DNA of 64,000 bases from Gammaproteobacteria bacterium. Its GTDB lineage: Bacteria > Pseudomonadota > Gammaproteobacteria > Eutrophobiales > Eutrophobiaceae. The stretch is taken from assembly GCA_026710545.1 (NCBI GenBank), contig JAPOQU010000102.1, forward strand, positions 1 to 64,000, in the 5' to 3' direction. Made by a program: the position numbers and the translations under genes. Shown here one piece after another: positions 20,609 through 29,587 of the stretch. The notes beneath the pieces are model-generated. The model saw nothing but the letters and a program-made list of their open reading frames with translations. It was not told the DNA's origin and searched no databases. How positions within the stretch are numbered: the first letter of the stretch is position 1; the number at the start of each line of letters is the position of its first letter.

Positions 20609-21783
20609 TGCGTCACCCCGCGCCGGCCGATCCGTTCTCTCTAACAGGCAGGCTGGACAAAATCAAATCCGCCGGCCTGTTCCGGACCAGGCGCACCATC
20701 AGCTCCGCGCAAGGCGCCGTCATCCATGCCGGCGGCAGACGGTATGACAATTTTTCCAGCAACGACTACCTGGGTCTGGCTAACGACGCCAGGCTGGTTG
20801 GGGCAGTCCAGGACGCGGTAGCGACCTACGGAGTAGGCAGCGGCGCATCGCAGCTGATCTGTGGTCGAAGCAGCGCCCACGAACAACTGGAAGAGGCGCT
20901 GGCGGCACATACCGGCCGCTCACGGGCGGTGGTTTTTTCAAGTGGTTACCTGGCCAACCTTGCCGTGATAACCACCTTTGCAACGCGCCGCGAGGATGTC
21001 GTTGTGATGGACAGGGAAAACCATGCTTCCCTGGTCGACGGCGCATTGCTGGCGCGCGCAAGCCTGCGCCGCTACGGGCACCATGACATTGCCGGGCTGG
21101 AACGGTTGTGCACGGGCAAGCGGGCACTGGTGGCGACCGACGGCGTGTTCAGCATGGACGGCAGTATTGCCGCGTTGCCCGACATTGTCACGGTTTGTAC
21201 AGGACACCAGGCCATGCTTGCGGTGGATGACGCCCATGGGTTTGGCGTACTGGGGGAGACCGGCGGCGGCGCGCTGCAGCATTTCTCCCTGGATCAATCC
21301 CGGGTTCCAATATTGATGGCCACCTTCGGCAAGGCGTGCGGCGCAATGGGGGCCTTCGTGGCCGGACCGGACGCGGTGGTGGAAGCCGTTATCCAGTCGG
21401 GCCGTTCCTATATTTATACCACTGCGATGCCGCCGTCCCTGGCCGTCGCGGCCCGGAGGTCGCTGGCCATAATCACCCGGGAAAGCTGGCGCAGGGAAAG
21501 ACTGCGCGACCTGGTGGGCAGGTTTTGCCGGGGAGCGAAACAGCTTGACCTGCCGGTTCTGGCGTCGGGCACACCCATTCAGGGGTTTCTTGCCGGTAGC
21601 GCCGAGGCTGCCGTCAGGGGCAGCGATTATGCCCGTTCCCGCGGCATCTGGTTGAACGCAATCCGCCCCCCCACCGTGCCGAAAAACACCGAGCGCCTCA
21701 GGATAACCCTGACTGCCGGGCATAGCGATGAGCAGGTGGACAGGCTGCTCGACGCCCTGGCGCAACTGAAAAAGACGTTATGA
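20608..21783 (+). CDS. bioF: 8-amino-7-oxononanoate synthase BioF
   Basis: The 391-residue product is a PLP enzyme that condenses pimeloyl-ACP with alanine. The Schiff-base lysine is K242 in MATFGKACGAMG; DDAHGFGVLG supplies the cofactor Asp and His. Its start overlaps bioB by one nucleotide and its end overlaps bioC by four, so the genes are translationally coupled. Confidence 0.96.
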   Translation: MRHPAPADPFSLTGRLDKIKSAGLFRTRRTISSAQGAVIHAGGRRYDNFSSNDYLGLANDARLVGAVQDAVATYGVGSGASQLICGRSSAHEQLEEALAAHTGRSRAVVFSSGYLANLAVITTFATRREDVVVMDRENHASLVDGALLARASLRRYGHHDIAGLERLCTGKRALVATDGVFSMDGSIAALPDIVTVCTGHQAMLAVDDAHGFGVLGETGGGALQHFSLDQSRVPILMATFGKACGAMGAFVAGPDAVVEAVIQSGRSYIYTTAMPPSLAVAARRSLAIITRESWRRERLRDLVGRFCRGAKQLDLPVLASGTPIQGFLAGSAEAAVRGSDYARSRGIWLNAIRPPTVPKNTERLRITLTAGHSDEQVDRLLDALAQLKKTL

Positions 21784-22664
21784 ACGCAAGCGCTGCGCCG
21801 CACCAGCGGGACAAAACCGGAATACGCCGTAATTTTGACGGTGTGGCCGACAGTTATGACCGCGTCGCCGTGCTGCAACAGGAAATCGGCGAACGCTTGC
21901 TGGAAAGACTGGAGCCGATGAGGTTGCAACCGGCGCTGATCCTCGACCTCGGATCGGGCACGGGCCGCCTGTGTGCGCGCTTGTCGGGCCTGTACCGGGC
22001 GGCGCGCATCGTGCAGCTGGACCTGGCCGCCAACATGTTGATAAAGTCCCGGGATAACAACAGGTTAACTGAACGGCAGCACCTCCTCTGTGCCGATGCG
22101 GAAAACCTGCCCCTGGCCGCCAACAGCGTGGATTTTGCATTTTCCAACCTCATGTTCCAATGGGTCTCAGACCTTGACAAGGCATTTGCCGGGGTTTACC
22201 GGGCGCTTGAGCCCGGCGGGCTGTTGCTGTTTTCCACCTTTGGGCCGGACTCTCTCATGGAGTTGCGAAACAGCTGGGCAGGCGTGGATGATTACGTGCA
22301 CGTCAACACATTCACGGATATGCACGACGTGGGTGATGCGCTGGTGCGCGCGGGGTTTGCCGAACCGGTGCTGGAAACGGAGACGTTTACCCTGGTTTAC
22401 GACGACGGCCTGGCCCTGATGCGCGAGCTGAAACTGCTCGGCGCAGGCAATGTCAACGCGGGCCGGCGCCGATCCGTGACCGGCAAAGGCAAACTGCAGG
22501 CGATGCTGGCGGAATACCGCAGCAGGTACGGTCAGGACGGGATGCCGGCCACATTCGAGGCCGTGTACGGTCATGCCTGGGTACCGGAGACGAAACAGGA
22601 GCGGGCGGATACGCCGGCGCCGGGGACATATCCGCTTACCTTCCGCGCGCACACGGCTACGTGA
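21780..22664 (+). CDS. bioC: Malonyl-ACP O-methyltransferase BioC
   Basis: The 294-residue product is a class I SAM methyltransferase with motif I ILDLGSGTGRL and the BioC-like start RRNFDGVADSYDRVAVLQ. BioC methylates malonyl-ACP so that the fatty-acid machinery can build pimelate. ATGA overlap with bioF. The matching esterase gene bioH is not in this cluster, so pimeloyl-ACP release must depend on a gene elsewhere. Confidence 0.94.
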   Translation: MNASAAPHQRDKTGIRRNFDGVADSYDRVAVLQQEIGERLLERLEPMRLQPALILDLGSGTGRLCARLSGLYRAARIVQLDLAANMLIKSRDNNRLTERQHLLCADAENLPLAANSVDFAFSNLMFQWVSDLDKAFAGVYRALEPGGLLLFSTFGPDSLMELRNSWAGVDDYVHVNTFTDMHDVGDALVRAGFAEPVLETETFTLVYDDGLALMRELKLLGAGNVNAGRRRSVTGKGKLQAMLAEYRSRYGQDGMPATFEAVYGHAWVPETKQERADTPAPGTYPLTFRAHTAT

Positions 22665-22677
22665 CGCACTGGTTCAC

Positions 22678-23379
22678 ATGCACAACCTGTTCATAACCGG
22701 CACCGATACCGGAGTCGGCAAGACCTGGATAACGCTGGGGTTAATGACGAGGTGGCAGTCAGCCGGCCTGGCGGTAAACGGCATGAAACCGGTGGCCAGC
22801 GGCAGCGAATGGAAAGGCGGACAGCTGAGAAACGCCGACGCCGAGCAAATCATGAACCGGTGCAGCAGGCCACCCGCCTATCAACAGGTGAATCCCTACG
22901 CGTTCGAACAACCGATTGCTCCCCATATTGCCGCGCGTAATGAGCAGGTCAAGGTGGAACTCGACGTGCTGGCCGCGTCGTATAACTCCCTGGCCGATGG
23001 CGCGGACAAGGTCATCGTTGAGGGGGTCGGCGGCTGGCGGGTGCCGCTGGCTGACGGAATACAGACCGAAGACCTGGTGCGCCGCCTGGACCTGGCCGTT
23101 GTCCTGGTGGTGGGCTTGCGCCTGGGTTGTATCAACCATGCACTGCTTACGGCTGAATCCATTCTCGCCTCGAAACTGCCGTTCGCCGGATGGCTGGGCA
23201 ACGCTATTTGCCGGGACTATGCGGAGCAGCAGGCAACGCTGGCGTACCTGTGCGGCGAAATTCCCGCGCCGTTCCTGGGCAATATTCCCTGGCTGGAGCA
23301 GCTTGAAGCGGACGCGATCGGCGCCGCGCTGGGGATCGAACGTCTGGACCTGGCGCGGCCGGCGCGGCGCCACGCTTGA
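22678..23379 (+). CDS. bioD: Dethiobiotin synthetase BioD
   Basis: The 233-residue product has the ATP-binding motif GTDTGVGKT at 8-16 and VEGVGGWRVPL, typical of BioD, which closes the ureido ring using CO2 and ATP. I start at ATG 22678 (MHNLFITGTDTG), 13 nt after the bioC stop; the frame stays open further upstream but only through bioC. Last gene of the biotin operon. Confidence 0.95.
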   Translation: MHNLFITGTDTGVGKTWITLGLMTRWQSAGLAVNGMKPVASGSEWKGGQLRNADAEQIMNRCSRPPAYQQVNPYAFEQPIAPHIAARNEQVKVELDVLAASYNSLADGADKVIVEGVGGWRVPLADGIQTEDLVRRLDLAVVLVVGLRLGCINHALLTAESILASKLPFAGWLGNAICRDYAEQQATLAYLCGEIPAPFLGNIPWLEQLEADAIGAALGIERLDLARPARRHA

Positions 23380-23484
23380 ATAATCCTGCAACTGTTATTA
23401 TCCTTTTGCCACTGTAGCGAGAGTAAAATCCAAAATATCATGTCGCGCTGCGGCTAACGGGTTGACATTGACGGATATAAGTGC

Positions 23485-23967
23485 ATGATCCATGAATTAA
23501 AAGCCGCGCCGGATCAACGGCGTACTTTTGTGATTGCGCCCAACCAGTCGATGTCGTGGAAGGAATTACTGCTGGCGTATTGTGCGATATCGGGGGTTTC
23601 CCTTGCAATTGCGGGTTACTTCTGGGTCCATGGACTGACCCTGGTATTGCCGTTCTCGGGGCTGGAGTTGCTGGCCCTGGGCGCGGCGCTCTACACAACC
23701 GCCTGGCGCGGCGGCGCGCGGGAGGTTATCACGATTACCGACGATTCCGTACACGTGGAGACGGGCCGGACCGGACCGGAGCAACGCCATGACTTCCAGA
23801 GGTACTGGACCAGGGTCGTGTTGCGGCGCCACTGGAATGCCTGGCACCCGAGCCGGTTGCTGTTGTGTTCCCGCGGCGTGGAAATCGAGGTTGGCCGGTT
23901 TCTCAACGAACAGGAACGCAGGGGACTGGCAGAGGTTTTACGATCTGCAATTAAACAGTATGCTTGA
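23485..23967 (+). CDS. DUF2244 family membrane protein
   Basis: The 160-residue product has two hydrophobic segments (about 29-70) followed by a soluble part containing RRHWNAWHPSRLLLCSRGVEIEVGRFLNEQER, the pattern of DUF2244 proteins. Such genes are commonly found just upstream of cytochrome oxidase subunit II genes. It precedes coxB by 45 nt. Function unknown; a role in oxidase assembly or expression is suggested only by position. Confidence 0.85.
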   Translation: MIHELKAAPDQRRTFVIAPNQSMSWKELLLAYCAISGVSLAIAGYFWVHGLTLVLPFSGLELLALGAALYTTAWRGGAREVITITDDSVHVETGRTGPEQRHDFQRYWTRVVLRRHWNAWHPSRLLLCSRGVEIEVGRFLNEQERRGLAEVLRSAIKQYA

Positions 23968-24012
23968 TGGTACGGAGCATCAGATGATAACAATGACGCT
24001 GAGGAAAACAGC

Positions 24013-25152
24013 ATGTCTGCTAGAAATTTGAAACTTTTTGCGGGGGCGGTTATTTCCCTGCTGTTATTGGCGATACAGCCGGCCTGGGCCGAGTACGGCC
24101 TGAACCTGCCGGAGGGTGTGACCCCGATCAGCCGTAACATATACGAGCTGCACATGACGATCTTCTATATCTGCTGCGTGATCGCGGCAGTGGTGTTCGG
24201 CGTCATGTTCTGGTCTATCTTCCACCACAGGAAATCACGGGGCGCCAAGGCTGCCCAGTTTCACCACAACACCACGGTGGAGATCATCTGGACGGCCATC
24301 CCCATGGTCATCCTCATACTCATGGCCATTCCCGCCACCAAGTCCCTGATCCTGATTGAATCCACCGGCGATTCAGACATTACCATCAAGATCACCGGCC
24401 ACCAGTGGCGCTGGCAGTACGAGTATATAGAAGAAGATTTCAGTTTTTTCAGTTCGCTGGCCCCGGACAGCAACGAGGCCAGACAACTCAGGTCGGGAGT
24501 AGACCCCGCCACCATAGATAATTACCTGCTTGAAGTGGACAATCCCGTCGTCGTTCCAGTCGGGTATAAAATCCGTTTCATGACCACGGCCGCTGACGTC
24601 ATCCACTCCTGGTGGGTGCCGGCCCTGGGCTGGAAGCGCGATTCCATCCCCGGGTTTATAAACGAATCCTGGGCCATCATCGAAGAGGAAGGCACTTACC
24701 GCGGGCAATGTGCGGAACTGTGCGGCCGCGACCATGCCTTCATGCCGATCGTCCTGAAAGCCGTCAGCGAAGATGAATACTATGATTGGGCGGGAAACAT
24801 GATGGTGGCGGCCATGGATGCTGAGGCCGGCGCCGACCGCGAGTGGGGTATGGATGAGTTACTGGAGCGCGGCGAGCAGGTGTACAGTACGTTTTGCGTC
24901 GCCTGTCACCAGGTCAACGGGATGGGTATCCCGGGCGCATTCAAACCCCTGGTCGGCAGTCCCGTCACCACGGGGCCGGTGGAAGCACATATCGACACGG
25001 TAATGAACGGGGTGCCGGGCACGGCAATGGCGCCGTTCGGCATGCAACTGAATGATGTGGATGTCGCTGCGGTCATCACCTACGAGCGCAACTCCTGGGG
25101 CAATGAAATGGGAGATGCGGTCCAGCCGTCAACGATTGCGGCCAAACGCTGA
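24013..25152 (+). CDS. coxB: Cytochrome c oxidase subunit II with fused cytochrome c domain
   Basis: The 379-residue product has a signal peptide (to about 26), two transmembrane helices (about 45-70 and 90-112) and a CuA domain with H198, C233, C237, H241 and M244 in the CAELCGRDHAFM region. The C-terminal part adds a cytochrome c with heme motif CVACH at 295-299 and Met residues at about 339-344 as axial ligand candidates. The fusion makes this a caa3-like subunit II that may take electrons directly. GAGGA precedes the ATG. Confidence 0.96.
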   Translation: MSARNLKLFAGAVISLLLLAIQPAWAEYGLNLPEGVTPISRNIYELHMTIFYICCVIAAVVFGVMFWSIFHHRKSRGAKAAQFHHNTTVEIIWTAIPMVILILMAIPATKSLILIESTGDSDITIKITGHQWRWQYEYIEEDFSFFSSLAPDSNEARQLRSGVDPATIDNYLLEVDNPVVVPVGYKIRFMTTAADVIHSWWVPALGWKRDSIPGFINESWAIIEEEGTYRGQCAELCGRDHAFMPIVLKAVSEDEYYDWAGNMMVAAMDAEAGADREWGMDELLERGEQVYSTFCVACHQVNGMGIPGAFKPLVGSPVTTGPVEAHIDTVMNGVPGTAMAPFGMQLNDVDVAAVITYERNSWGNEMGDAVQPSTIAAKR

Positions 25153-25194
25153 GGCGGCGCGAACCGAGAACAGAGAGTAAACGAGGGTAACAGT

Positions 25195-26796
25195 ATGAGC
25201 TACGGAACAACGCATGAACGTCACCACGATGATCACGATCACAAGCCGACCGGCCTGGGCCGCTGGCTTTTTTCAACCAACCATAAGGACATCGGCACCA
25301 TGTACCTGGTATTTGCCCTGATCATGTTCTTTGTGGGCGGCGCCATGGCCATGGTGATACGCGCGGAGCTGTTCCAGCCGGGCCTGCAATACGTGGACCC
25401 GCAGTTTTTCAACGCCATGACGACCATGCACGCCCTGGTCATGATATTCGGCGTGATCATGCCGGCCGGGGTGGGGCTGGCCAACTGGATGGTGCCCATG
25501 ATGATCGGCGCGCCGGACATGGCCTTGCCGCGCATGAACAACATGAGCTTCTGGATCCTGCCGTTTGCCTTTATCATGTTGCTGTCGACTTTCTTCATGG
25601 AAGGCGGCGCGCCGGCGGGCGGCTGGACCATGTACCCGCCCCTTATCACACAGCTAGGCGACGGTTTCCCGTTCCTGATTTTTACCGTACATTTCCTCGG
25701 CGTCTCTTCCATCATGGGCGCGATTAATATCATCGCTACCGTATTCAACATGCGCGCCCCGGGCATGGGTTTTATGCAGTTGCCGCTGTTCGTATGGACC
25801 TGGATTGTCACCGCGTTCCTGCTCATCGCGTCCATGCCGGTACTGGCCGGCGCGGTGACCATGTTGTTGACGGACAAGTATTTCGGTACCAGTTTTTTCG
25901 TTGCGGCCGGCGGCGGCGACCCGGTTATGTTCCAGCATATTTTCTGGTTCTTCGGTCATCCGGAAGTGTATATCCTGATCCTGCCGGCGTTCGGCATCGT
26001 TTCGCAGATCATCCCGACGTTTTCCCGCAAACCCCTGTTCGGTTATGAATCCATGGTGTATGCCACCGCGGCTATCGCCTTCCTGTCGTTTTTCGTGTGG
26101 GCGCACCACATGTTCACGGTGGGCATGCCGCTGGCCGGCGAGTTATTCTTCATGTACGCGACCATGTCTATCGCCGTGCCTACCGGGGTCAAGGTATTCA
26201 ACTGGATTGCCACCATGTGGCGCGGGTCAATGACGTTCGAAACCCCGATGCTGTTCGCGCTGGCGTTCGTGATCCTGTTCTCGATAGGCGGGTTTTCCGG
26301 GCTGATGCTGGGAATTACTCCCGCCGACTTCCAGTACCACGACACCTATTTTGTGGTTGCCCATTTTCATTACGTGCTGGTCACCGGCGCCATCTTTGCC
26401 CTGATGGCGGGCGCGTATTTCTGGCTTCCCAAGTGGACCGGCCACATGTATGACGAGAAACTGGGGCAGCTCCATTTCTGGCTCTCCACCATCTCGGTCA
26501 ACGTGCTGTTTTTCCCGCAGCATTTCGTGGGGCTGGCCGGCATGCCGCGCCGCATCCCGGATTACGCGGTCCAGTTTACCGAATGGAACATGATTTCCAG
26601 CATCGGCGGGTTTGCTTTCGGTCTCAGCCAGTTGTTGTTCGTCTGGGTTGTCATCAAGTGCATACGCGAGGGCAAGGCCGCCAGCGAGCAAGTATGGGAA
26701 GGCGCGCGCGGGCTGGAGTGGACCCTGCCCTCACCGCCGCCGTTCCACACGTTTACCGTCCCGCCGAAAGTGGATGCGGCGACCGCCCATTCATAG
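25195..26796 (+). CDS. coxA: Cytochrome c oxidase subunit I
   Basis: The 533-residue product is the heme-copper catalytic subunit. HHMFTVGM and the WFFGHPEVYILILP segment carry the CuB ligands, the crosslinked Tyr and the proton-channel Glu of A-type oxidases. YHDTYFVVAHFHYVL supplies the heme ligands. An N-terminal His/Asp-rich stretch (THERHHDDHDH) is unusual but common in bacterial sequences of this group. Follows coxB by 42 nt. Confidence 0.98.
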   Translation: MSYGTTHERHHDDHDHKPTGLGRWLFSTNHKDIGTMYLVFALIMFFVGGAMAMVIRAELFQPGLQYVDPQFFNAMTTMHALVMIFGVIMPAGVGLANWMVPMMIGAPDMALPRMNNMSFWILPFAFIMLLSTFFMEGGAPAGGWTMYPPLITQLGDGFPFLIFTVHFLGVSSIMGAINIIATVFNMRAPGMGFMQLPLFVWTWIVTAFLLIASMPVLAGAVTMLLTDKYFGTSFFVAAGGGDPVMFQHIFWFFGHPEVYILILPAFGIVSQIIPTFSRKPLFGYESMVYATAAIAFLSFFVWAHHMFTVGMPLAGELFFMYATMSIAVPTGVKVFNWIATMWRGSMTFETPMLFALAFVILFSIGGFSGLMLGITPADFQYHDTYFVVAHFHYVLVTGAIFALMAGAYFWLPKWTGHMYDEKLGQLHFWLSTISVNVLFFPQHFVGLAGMPRRIPDYAVQFTEWNMISSIGGFAFGLSQLLFVWVVIKCIREGKAASEQVWEGARGLEWTLPSPPPFHTFTVPPKVDAATAHS

Positions 26797-26805
26797 CGCA
26801 CGCGT

Positions 26806-26937
26806 GTGGACAGGGAACCGGAAACAGATGAACGCGAGTTTATCGCCCGCCGCCGCAAGGCCAATATCCGCCTGGCCATATGCCTGGCGCTGGCTGCGGT
26901 CGCGGTGTATTTCGGCTTCATACTGAGCTATCTATAG
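26806..26937 (+). CDS. Cytochrome oxidase small assembly protein
   Basis: This is a 43-residue protein starting at GTG 26806. The charged N-terminus (MDREPETDEREFIARRRKAN) is followed by a single transmembrane helix (LAICLALAAVAVYFGFILSYL). Small one-helix proteins of this kind sit between the subunit I and cox11 genes in many beta/gammaproteobacteria and are annotated as cytochrome oxidase small assembly proteins. It starts 9 nt after coxA and ends 4 nt before cox11, leaving no room for another gene. Confidence 0.7.
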   Translation: MDREPETDEREFIARRRKANIRLAICLALAAVAVYFGFILSYL

Positions 26938-26941
26938 CCTG

Positions 26942-27502
26942 ATGACAGACAAAAACGTAAACAGGACCGTGTACAAGCTGCTGCTGGTGACGGCGGGCAT
27001 GTTCGCCTTCGGCTATGCGCTGGTGCCGCTCTACCGGGTTTACTGCGACCTGACCGGGCGCGGCAGCACCACCGCCGTGAGCGAGAGCGCCATCAGGGCG
27101 GGGGACGTTGATGACGAACGGCTGGTGACGGTCGTTTTCGATACCAATACGCGGGACATTCCCTGGACCTTCAAGGCGGAACAGCACAAGACCAGGATTC
27201 GCCCCGGTAAGTTGTCCGAGGCCGTGTTCCTGGTTGAAAACCGCTCCGGCAGGACCGTAACGGGGCGTGCGATCCCCAGCGTGTCGCCGGTACAGGCGGG
27301 CATCTATGTCAGCAAGATGGATTGTTTCTGCTTTTCCGAACAGGTCCTGGCCCCCGGTGAGACCAGGGAGATGCCGGTGCGGTTCATTGTCGATACCGAT
27401 CTGCCGGAACGGTTTTCCTCGCTGACGCTGTCATATACCTTTTTTGACGTCGGGGACAACGCGGCAGGCGCCCCGAAGCAGACGCAAAAAGCCAACTCCT
27501 GA
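26942..27502 (+). CDS. ctaG: Cytochrome c oxidase assembly protein CtaG/Cox11
   Basis: The 186-residue product has one N-terminal transmembrane helix (about 11-29) and a periplasmic copper-chaperone domain. The copper-binding pair is in KMDCFCFSEQ, the conserved CFCF motif; PVRFIVDTDLP is also typical. Cox11 delivers copper to CuB of subunit I. Confidence 0.95.
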   Translation: MTDKNVNRTVYKLLLVTAGMFAFGYALVPLYRVYCDLTGRGSTTAVSESAIRAGDVDDERLVTVVFDTNTRDIPWTFKAEQHKTRIRPGKLSEAVFLVENRSGRTVTGRAIPSVSPVQAGIYVSKMDCFCFSEQVLAPGETREMPVRFIVDTDLPERFSSLTLSYTFFDVGDNAAGAPKQTQKANS

Positions 27503-27538
27503 TAACGAACAATGGTGAAATAATTTCGAGGAATACTC

Positions 27539-28453
27539 ATGTCAAATTCGCAAGACACGTATTTTATCCCTGAGCCGAGCAGGTGGCCGGTATTGTTTTC
27601 CCTGGCCCTGTTTCTTGCCTTTTGCGGCACGGCATTCATGTTTAACCAGTACCTTGCCACCGGCGCGATGCCCGGCTTCGGTTCGCACCTGTTGCTGTTG
27701 GGATTTGTCGGTGTTTTCGTCATGTTTTTCGTCTGGTTCAGGGACGTGATAGATGAAAGCATCAGCGGGGCATACAACAACCAGGTGGATATCAGTTTCC
27801 GCTGGGGCATGGCCTGGTTCATATTTTCCGAAGTAATGTTCTTCGCCGCGTTCTTCGGCGCCCTGTTCTATGCCCGCGTCTACTCCGTGCCCTGGCTCGG
27901 CGGCGAAGGCGCCGGCGCGGCCACCAACGAATTTCTCTGGCCGTCTTTTGACAACATCTGGCCGCTGCTGGTGACCCCGGACATGACGGTAGAGGGGCTG
28001 TCCAGTAAATTCACGGAAATCAGGGACATCATTCCCGCGTTCGGCATCCCCGCCCTCAATACCGTGATCCTGCTTTCCAGCGGCGCGACCGTTACCTTTG
28101 CCCACTGGGCGCTGAAGAAAAACCAGCGTTCCGGGTTGTGCTGGTGGCTGTTTGCCACCGTGTTCCTGGGGTTCCTGTTCGTGGGATTACAGGCCGCCGA
28201 GTACGTCCACGCCTACAATGACCTGGGGCTGACCCTGAACTCCGGCATATACGGCTCGACGTTTTTCATGCTGACCGGCTTCCATGGATTTCACGTGACC
28301 ATGGGCGCTACCATGTTGACCGTTATCCTGTTGCGCTCCATCAAGGGGCATTTCACCAAGGAAAATCACTTCGCGTTCGAGGCGGTTGCCTGGTACTGGC
28401 ATTTTGTCGACGTGGTCTGGCTGGGCCTGTTCATTTTCGTGTACTGGTTGTAA
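27539..28453 (+). CDS. coxC: Cytochrome c oxidase subunit III
   Basis: The 304-residue product has seven hydrophobic segments and family stretches such as WGMAWFIFSEVMFFAAFFGAL, HGFHVTMGAT and the C-terminal FEAVAWYWHFVDVVWLGLFIFVYWL. A variable loop (about 110-150) with WPSFDNIWPLL matches the longer bacterial form. A purine-rich GAGGA motif precedes the ATG. Confidence 0.97.
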   Translation: MSNSQDTYFIPEPSRWPVLFSLALFLAFCGTAFMFNQYLATGAMPGFGSHLLLLGFVGVFVMFFVWFRDVIDESISGAYNNQVDISFRWGMAWFIFSEVMFFAAFFGALFYARVYSVPWLGGEGAGAATNEFLWPSFDNIWPLLVTPDMTVEGLSSKFTEIRDIIPAFGIPALNTVILLSSGATVTFAHWALKKNQRSGLCWWLFATVFLGFLFVGLQAAEYVHAYNDLGLTLNSGIYGSTFFMLTGFHGFHVTMGATMLTVILLRSIKGHFTKENHFAFEAVAWYWHFVDVVWLGLFIFVYWL

Positions 28454-28519
28454 CGCCTGGACCCGGGCACAGGTACGGCCGCGGCCGGGCCGGGCGCGCC
28501 GGCGAGCAGTCATCGAAGT

Positions 28520-28765
28520 TCAGGGTAATGTTCCGGAAGGGGCCGTCGGATTTATGCCGTGGGGCGTGATCAGCCCGGCCGAGAAACCGATGAACAGGAG
28601 GATAAACAGGGCGATGGACAAAACGATCCTGAGCGTAAGTGATTTTACCGTTCGGTCACTTTTCCCCTTGTCCCGGATCAGGAAAATCAGGCCTGACGCC
28701 AGTGAGATCAGGATGATTACCAGGAGTATGACGACAACTATTTTAAATATCGCCGGGCCGCTCAT
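28520..28765 (-). CDS. DUF2909 family twin-transmembrane protein
   Basis: This is an 81-residue protein with two hydrophobic helices (about 6-29 and 45-65) separated by a basic, charged turn (RDKGKSDRTVKS). It matches DUF2909, a family of twin-helix proteins typically encoded on the opposite strand between coxC and the SURF1 gene in gammaproteobacteria, exactly as here. Function unknown. Confidence 0.8.
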   Translation of the reverse strand: MSGPAIFKIVVVILLVIILISLASGLIFLIRDKGKSDRTVKSLTLRIVLSIALFILLFIGFSAGLITPHGINPTAPSGTLP

Positions 28766-28843
28766 GTTCGTGTGTTCGTGGTTGACCGAAGCCAGTATAT
28801 CCTGTTTTCACGGCTTGCGGTCATCGATTTCCCCGCCTGACTG

Positions 28844-29581
28844 ATGCTTCGTCAATTCAAGCCCGGACTGTGGCCCACCCTGGCGACCATCGCGTTGCTG
28901 GCGCTGCTCACCAGGCTGGGTTTCTGGCAACTGCAGCGCGCAGATGAAAAACAGGAATTACAGCAGCGTTACCAGGCACAGGTGGATGCGGATCCCGTAG
29001 ACCTGGGACAGGTTCCCGGTCTGCGCGGCCAGGCGCAGCAGATGCACTGGAGGCGATGCCGGCTGGCAGGGACCTATGACCCCCGGACGACCTACCTGCT
29101 GGACAACCAGGTAATGCGCGGGGTCGTCGGCTACCAGGTGTTCACCCGCTTTGTCCTTGCAGACGGCGCTTCCGTGCTGGTGGACCGCGGCTGGATTGCG
29201 GCGCCCGGGACCAGGGACGAGGCGCCGCGGATAAACACGAGCAGCGAACCCGCGGCCCTGACAGGCGTGGCAAAACCCGAACCGGTCACCGGGATAAAGC
29301 TGGCGGAAGACATTGCCGAAAACCTGGGGGACAACCTGAAGCGGGTCCAGCGCATCGACCTGGCGCAAATCGCCGCGCACAACGGATGGTCCCTGCTGCC
29401 CTACATAGTGCGCCTGGATGCGGATGCTGCGGGCGTGCTGACCTGGAACGGCTCAGAGCCCGGCTTCCGCAGGGAGCGGCACCTGGGCTACGCCTTTCAG
29501 TGGTTTGCCCTGGCAGCCACATTGCTGGTAATTTACCTGGTGGTGAACCTGAGGAAACGAACGGGACCGGGGAACGACTGA
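28844..29581 (+). CDS. SURF1 family oxidase assembly protein
   Basis: The 245-residue product has the SURF1 layout: a transmembrane helix at each end (about 8-28 and 215-235) and a periplasmic domain between. Motifs include GFWQLQRADEK, YLLDNQVMRGVVGYQV and VDRGWI. SURF1 helps place heme a in subunit I. It starts the assembly part of the locus, downstream of the DUF2909 gene. Confidence 0.92.
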   Translation: MLRQFKPGLWPTLATIALLALLTRLGFWQLQRADEKQELQQRYQAQVDADPVDLGQVPGLRGQAQQMHWRRCRLAGTYDPRTTYLLDNQVMRGVVGYQVFTRFVLADGASVLVDRGWIAAPGTRDEAPRINTSSEPAALTGVAKPEPVTGIKLAEDIAENLGDNLKRVQRIDLAQIAAHNGWSLLPYIVRLDADAAGVLTWNGSEPGFRRERHLGYAFQWFALAATLLVIYLVVNLRKRTGPGND

Positions 29582-29587
29582 AACGCA

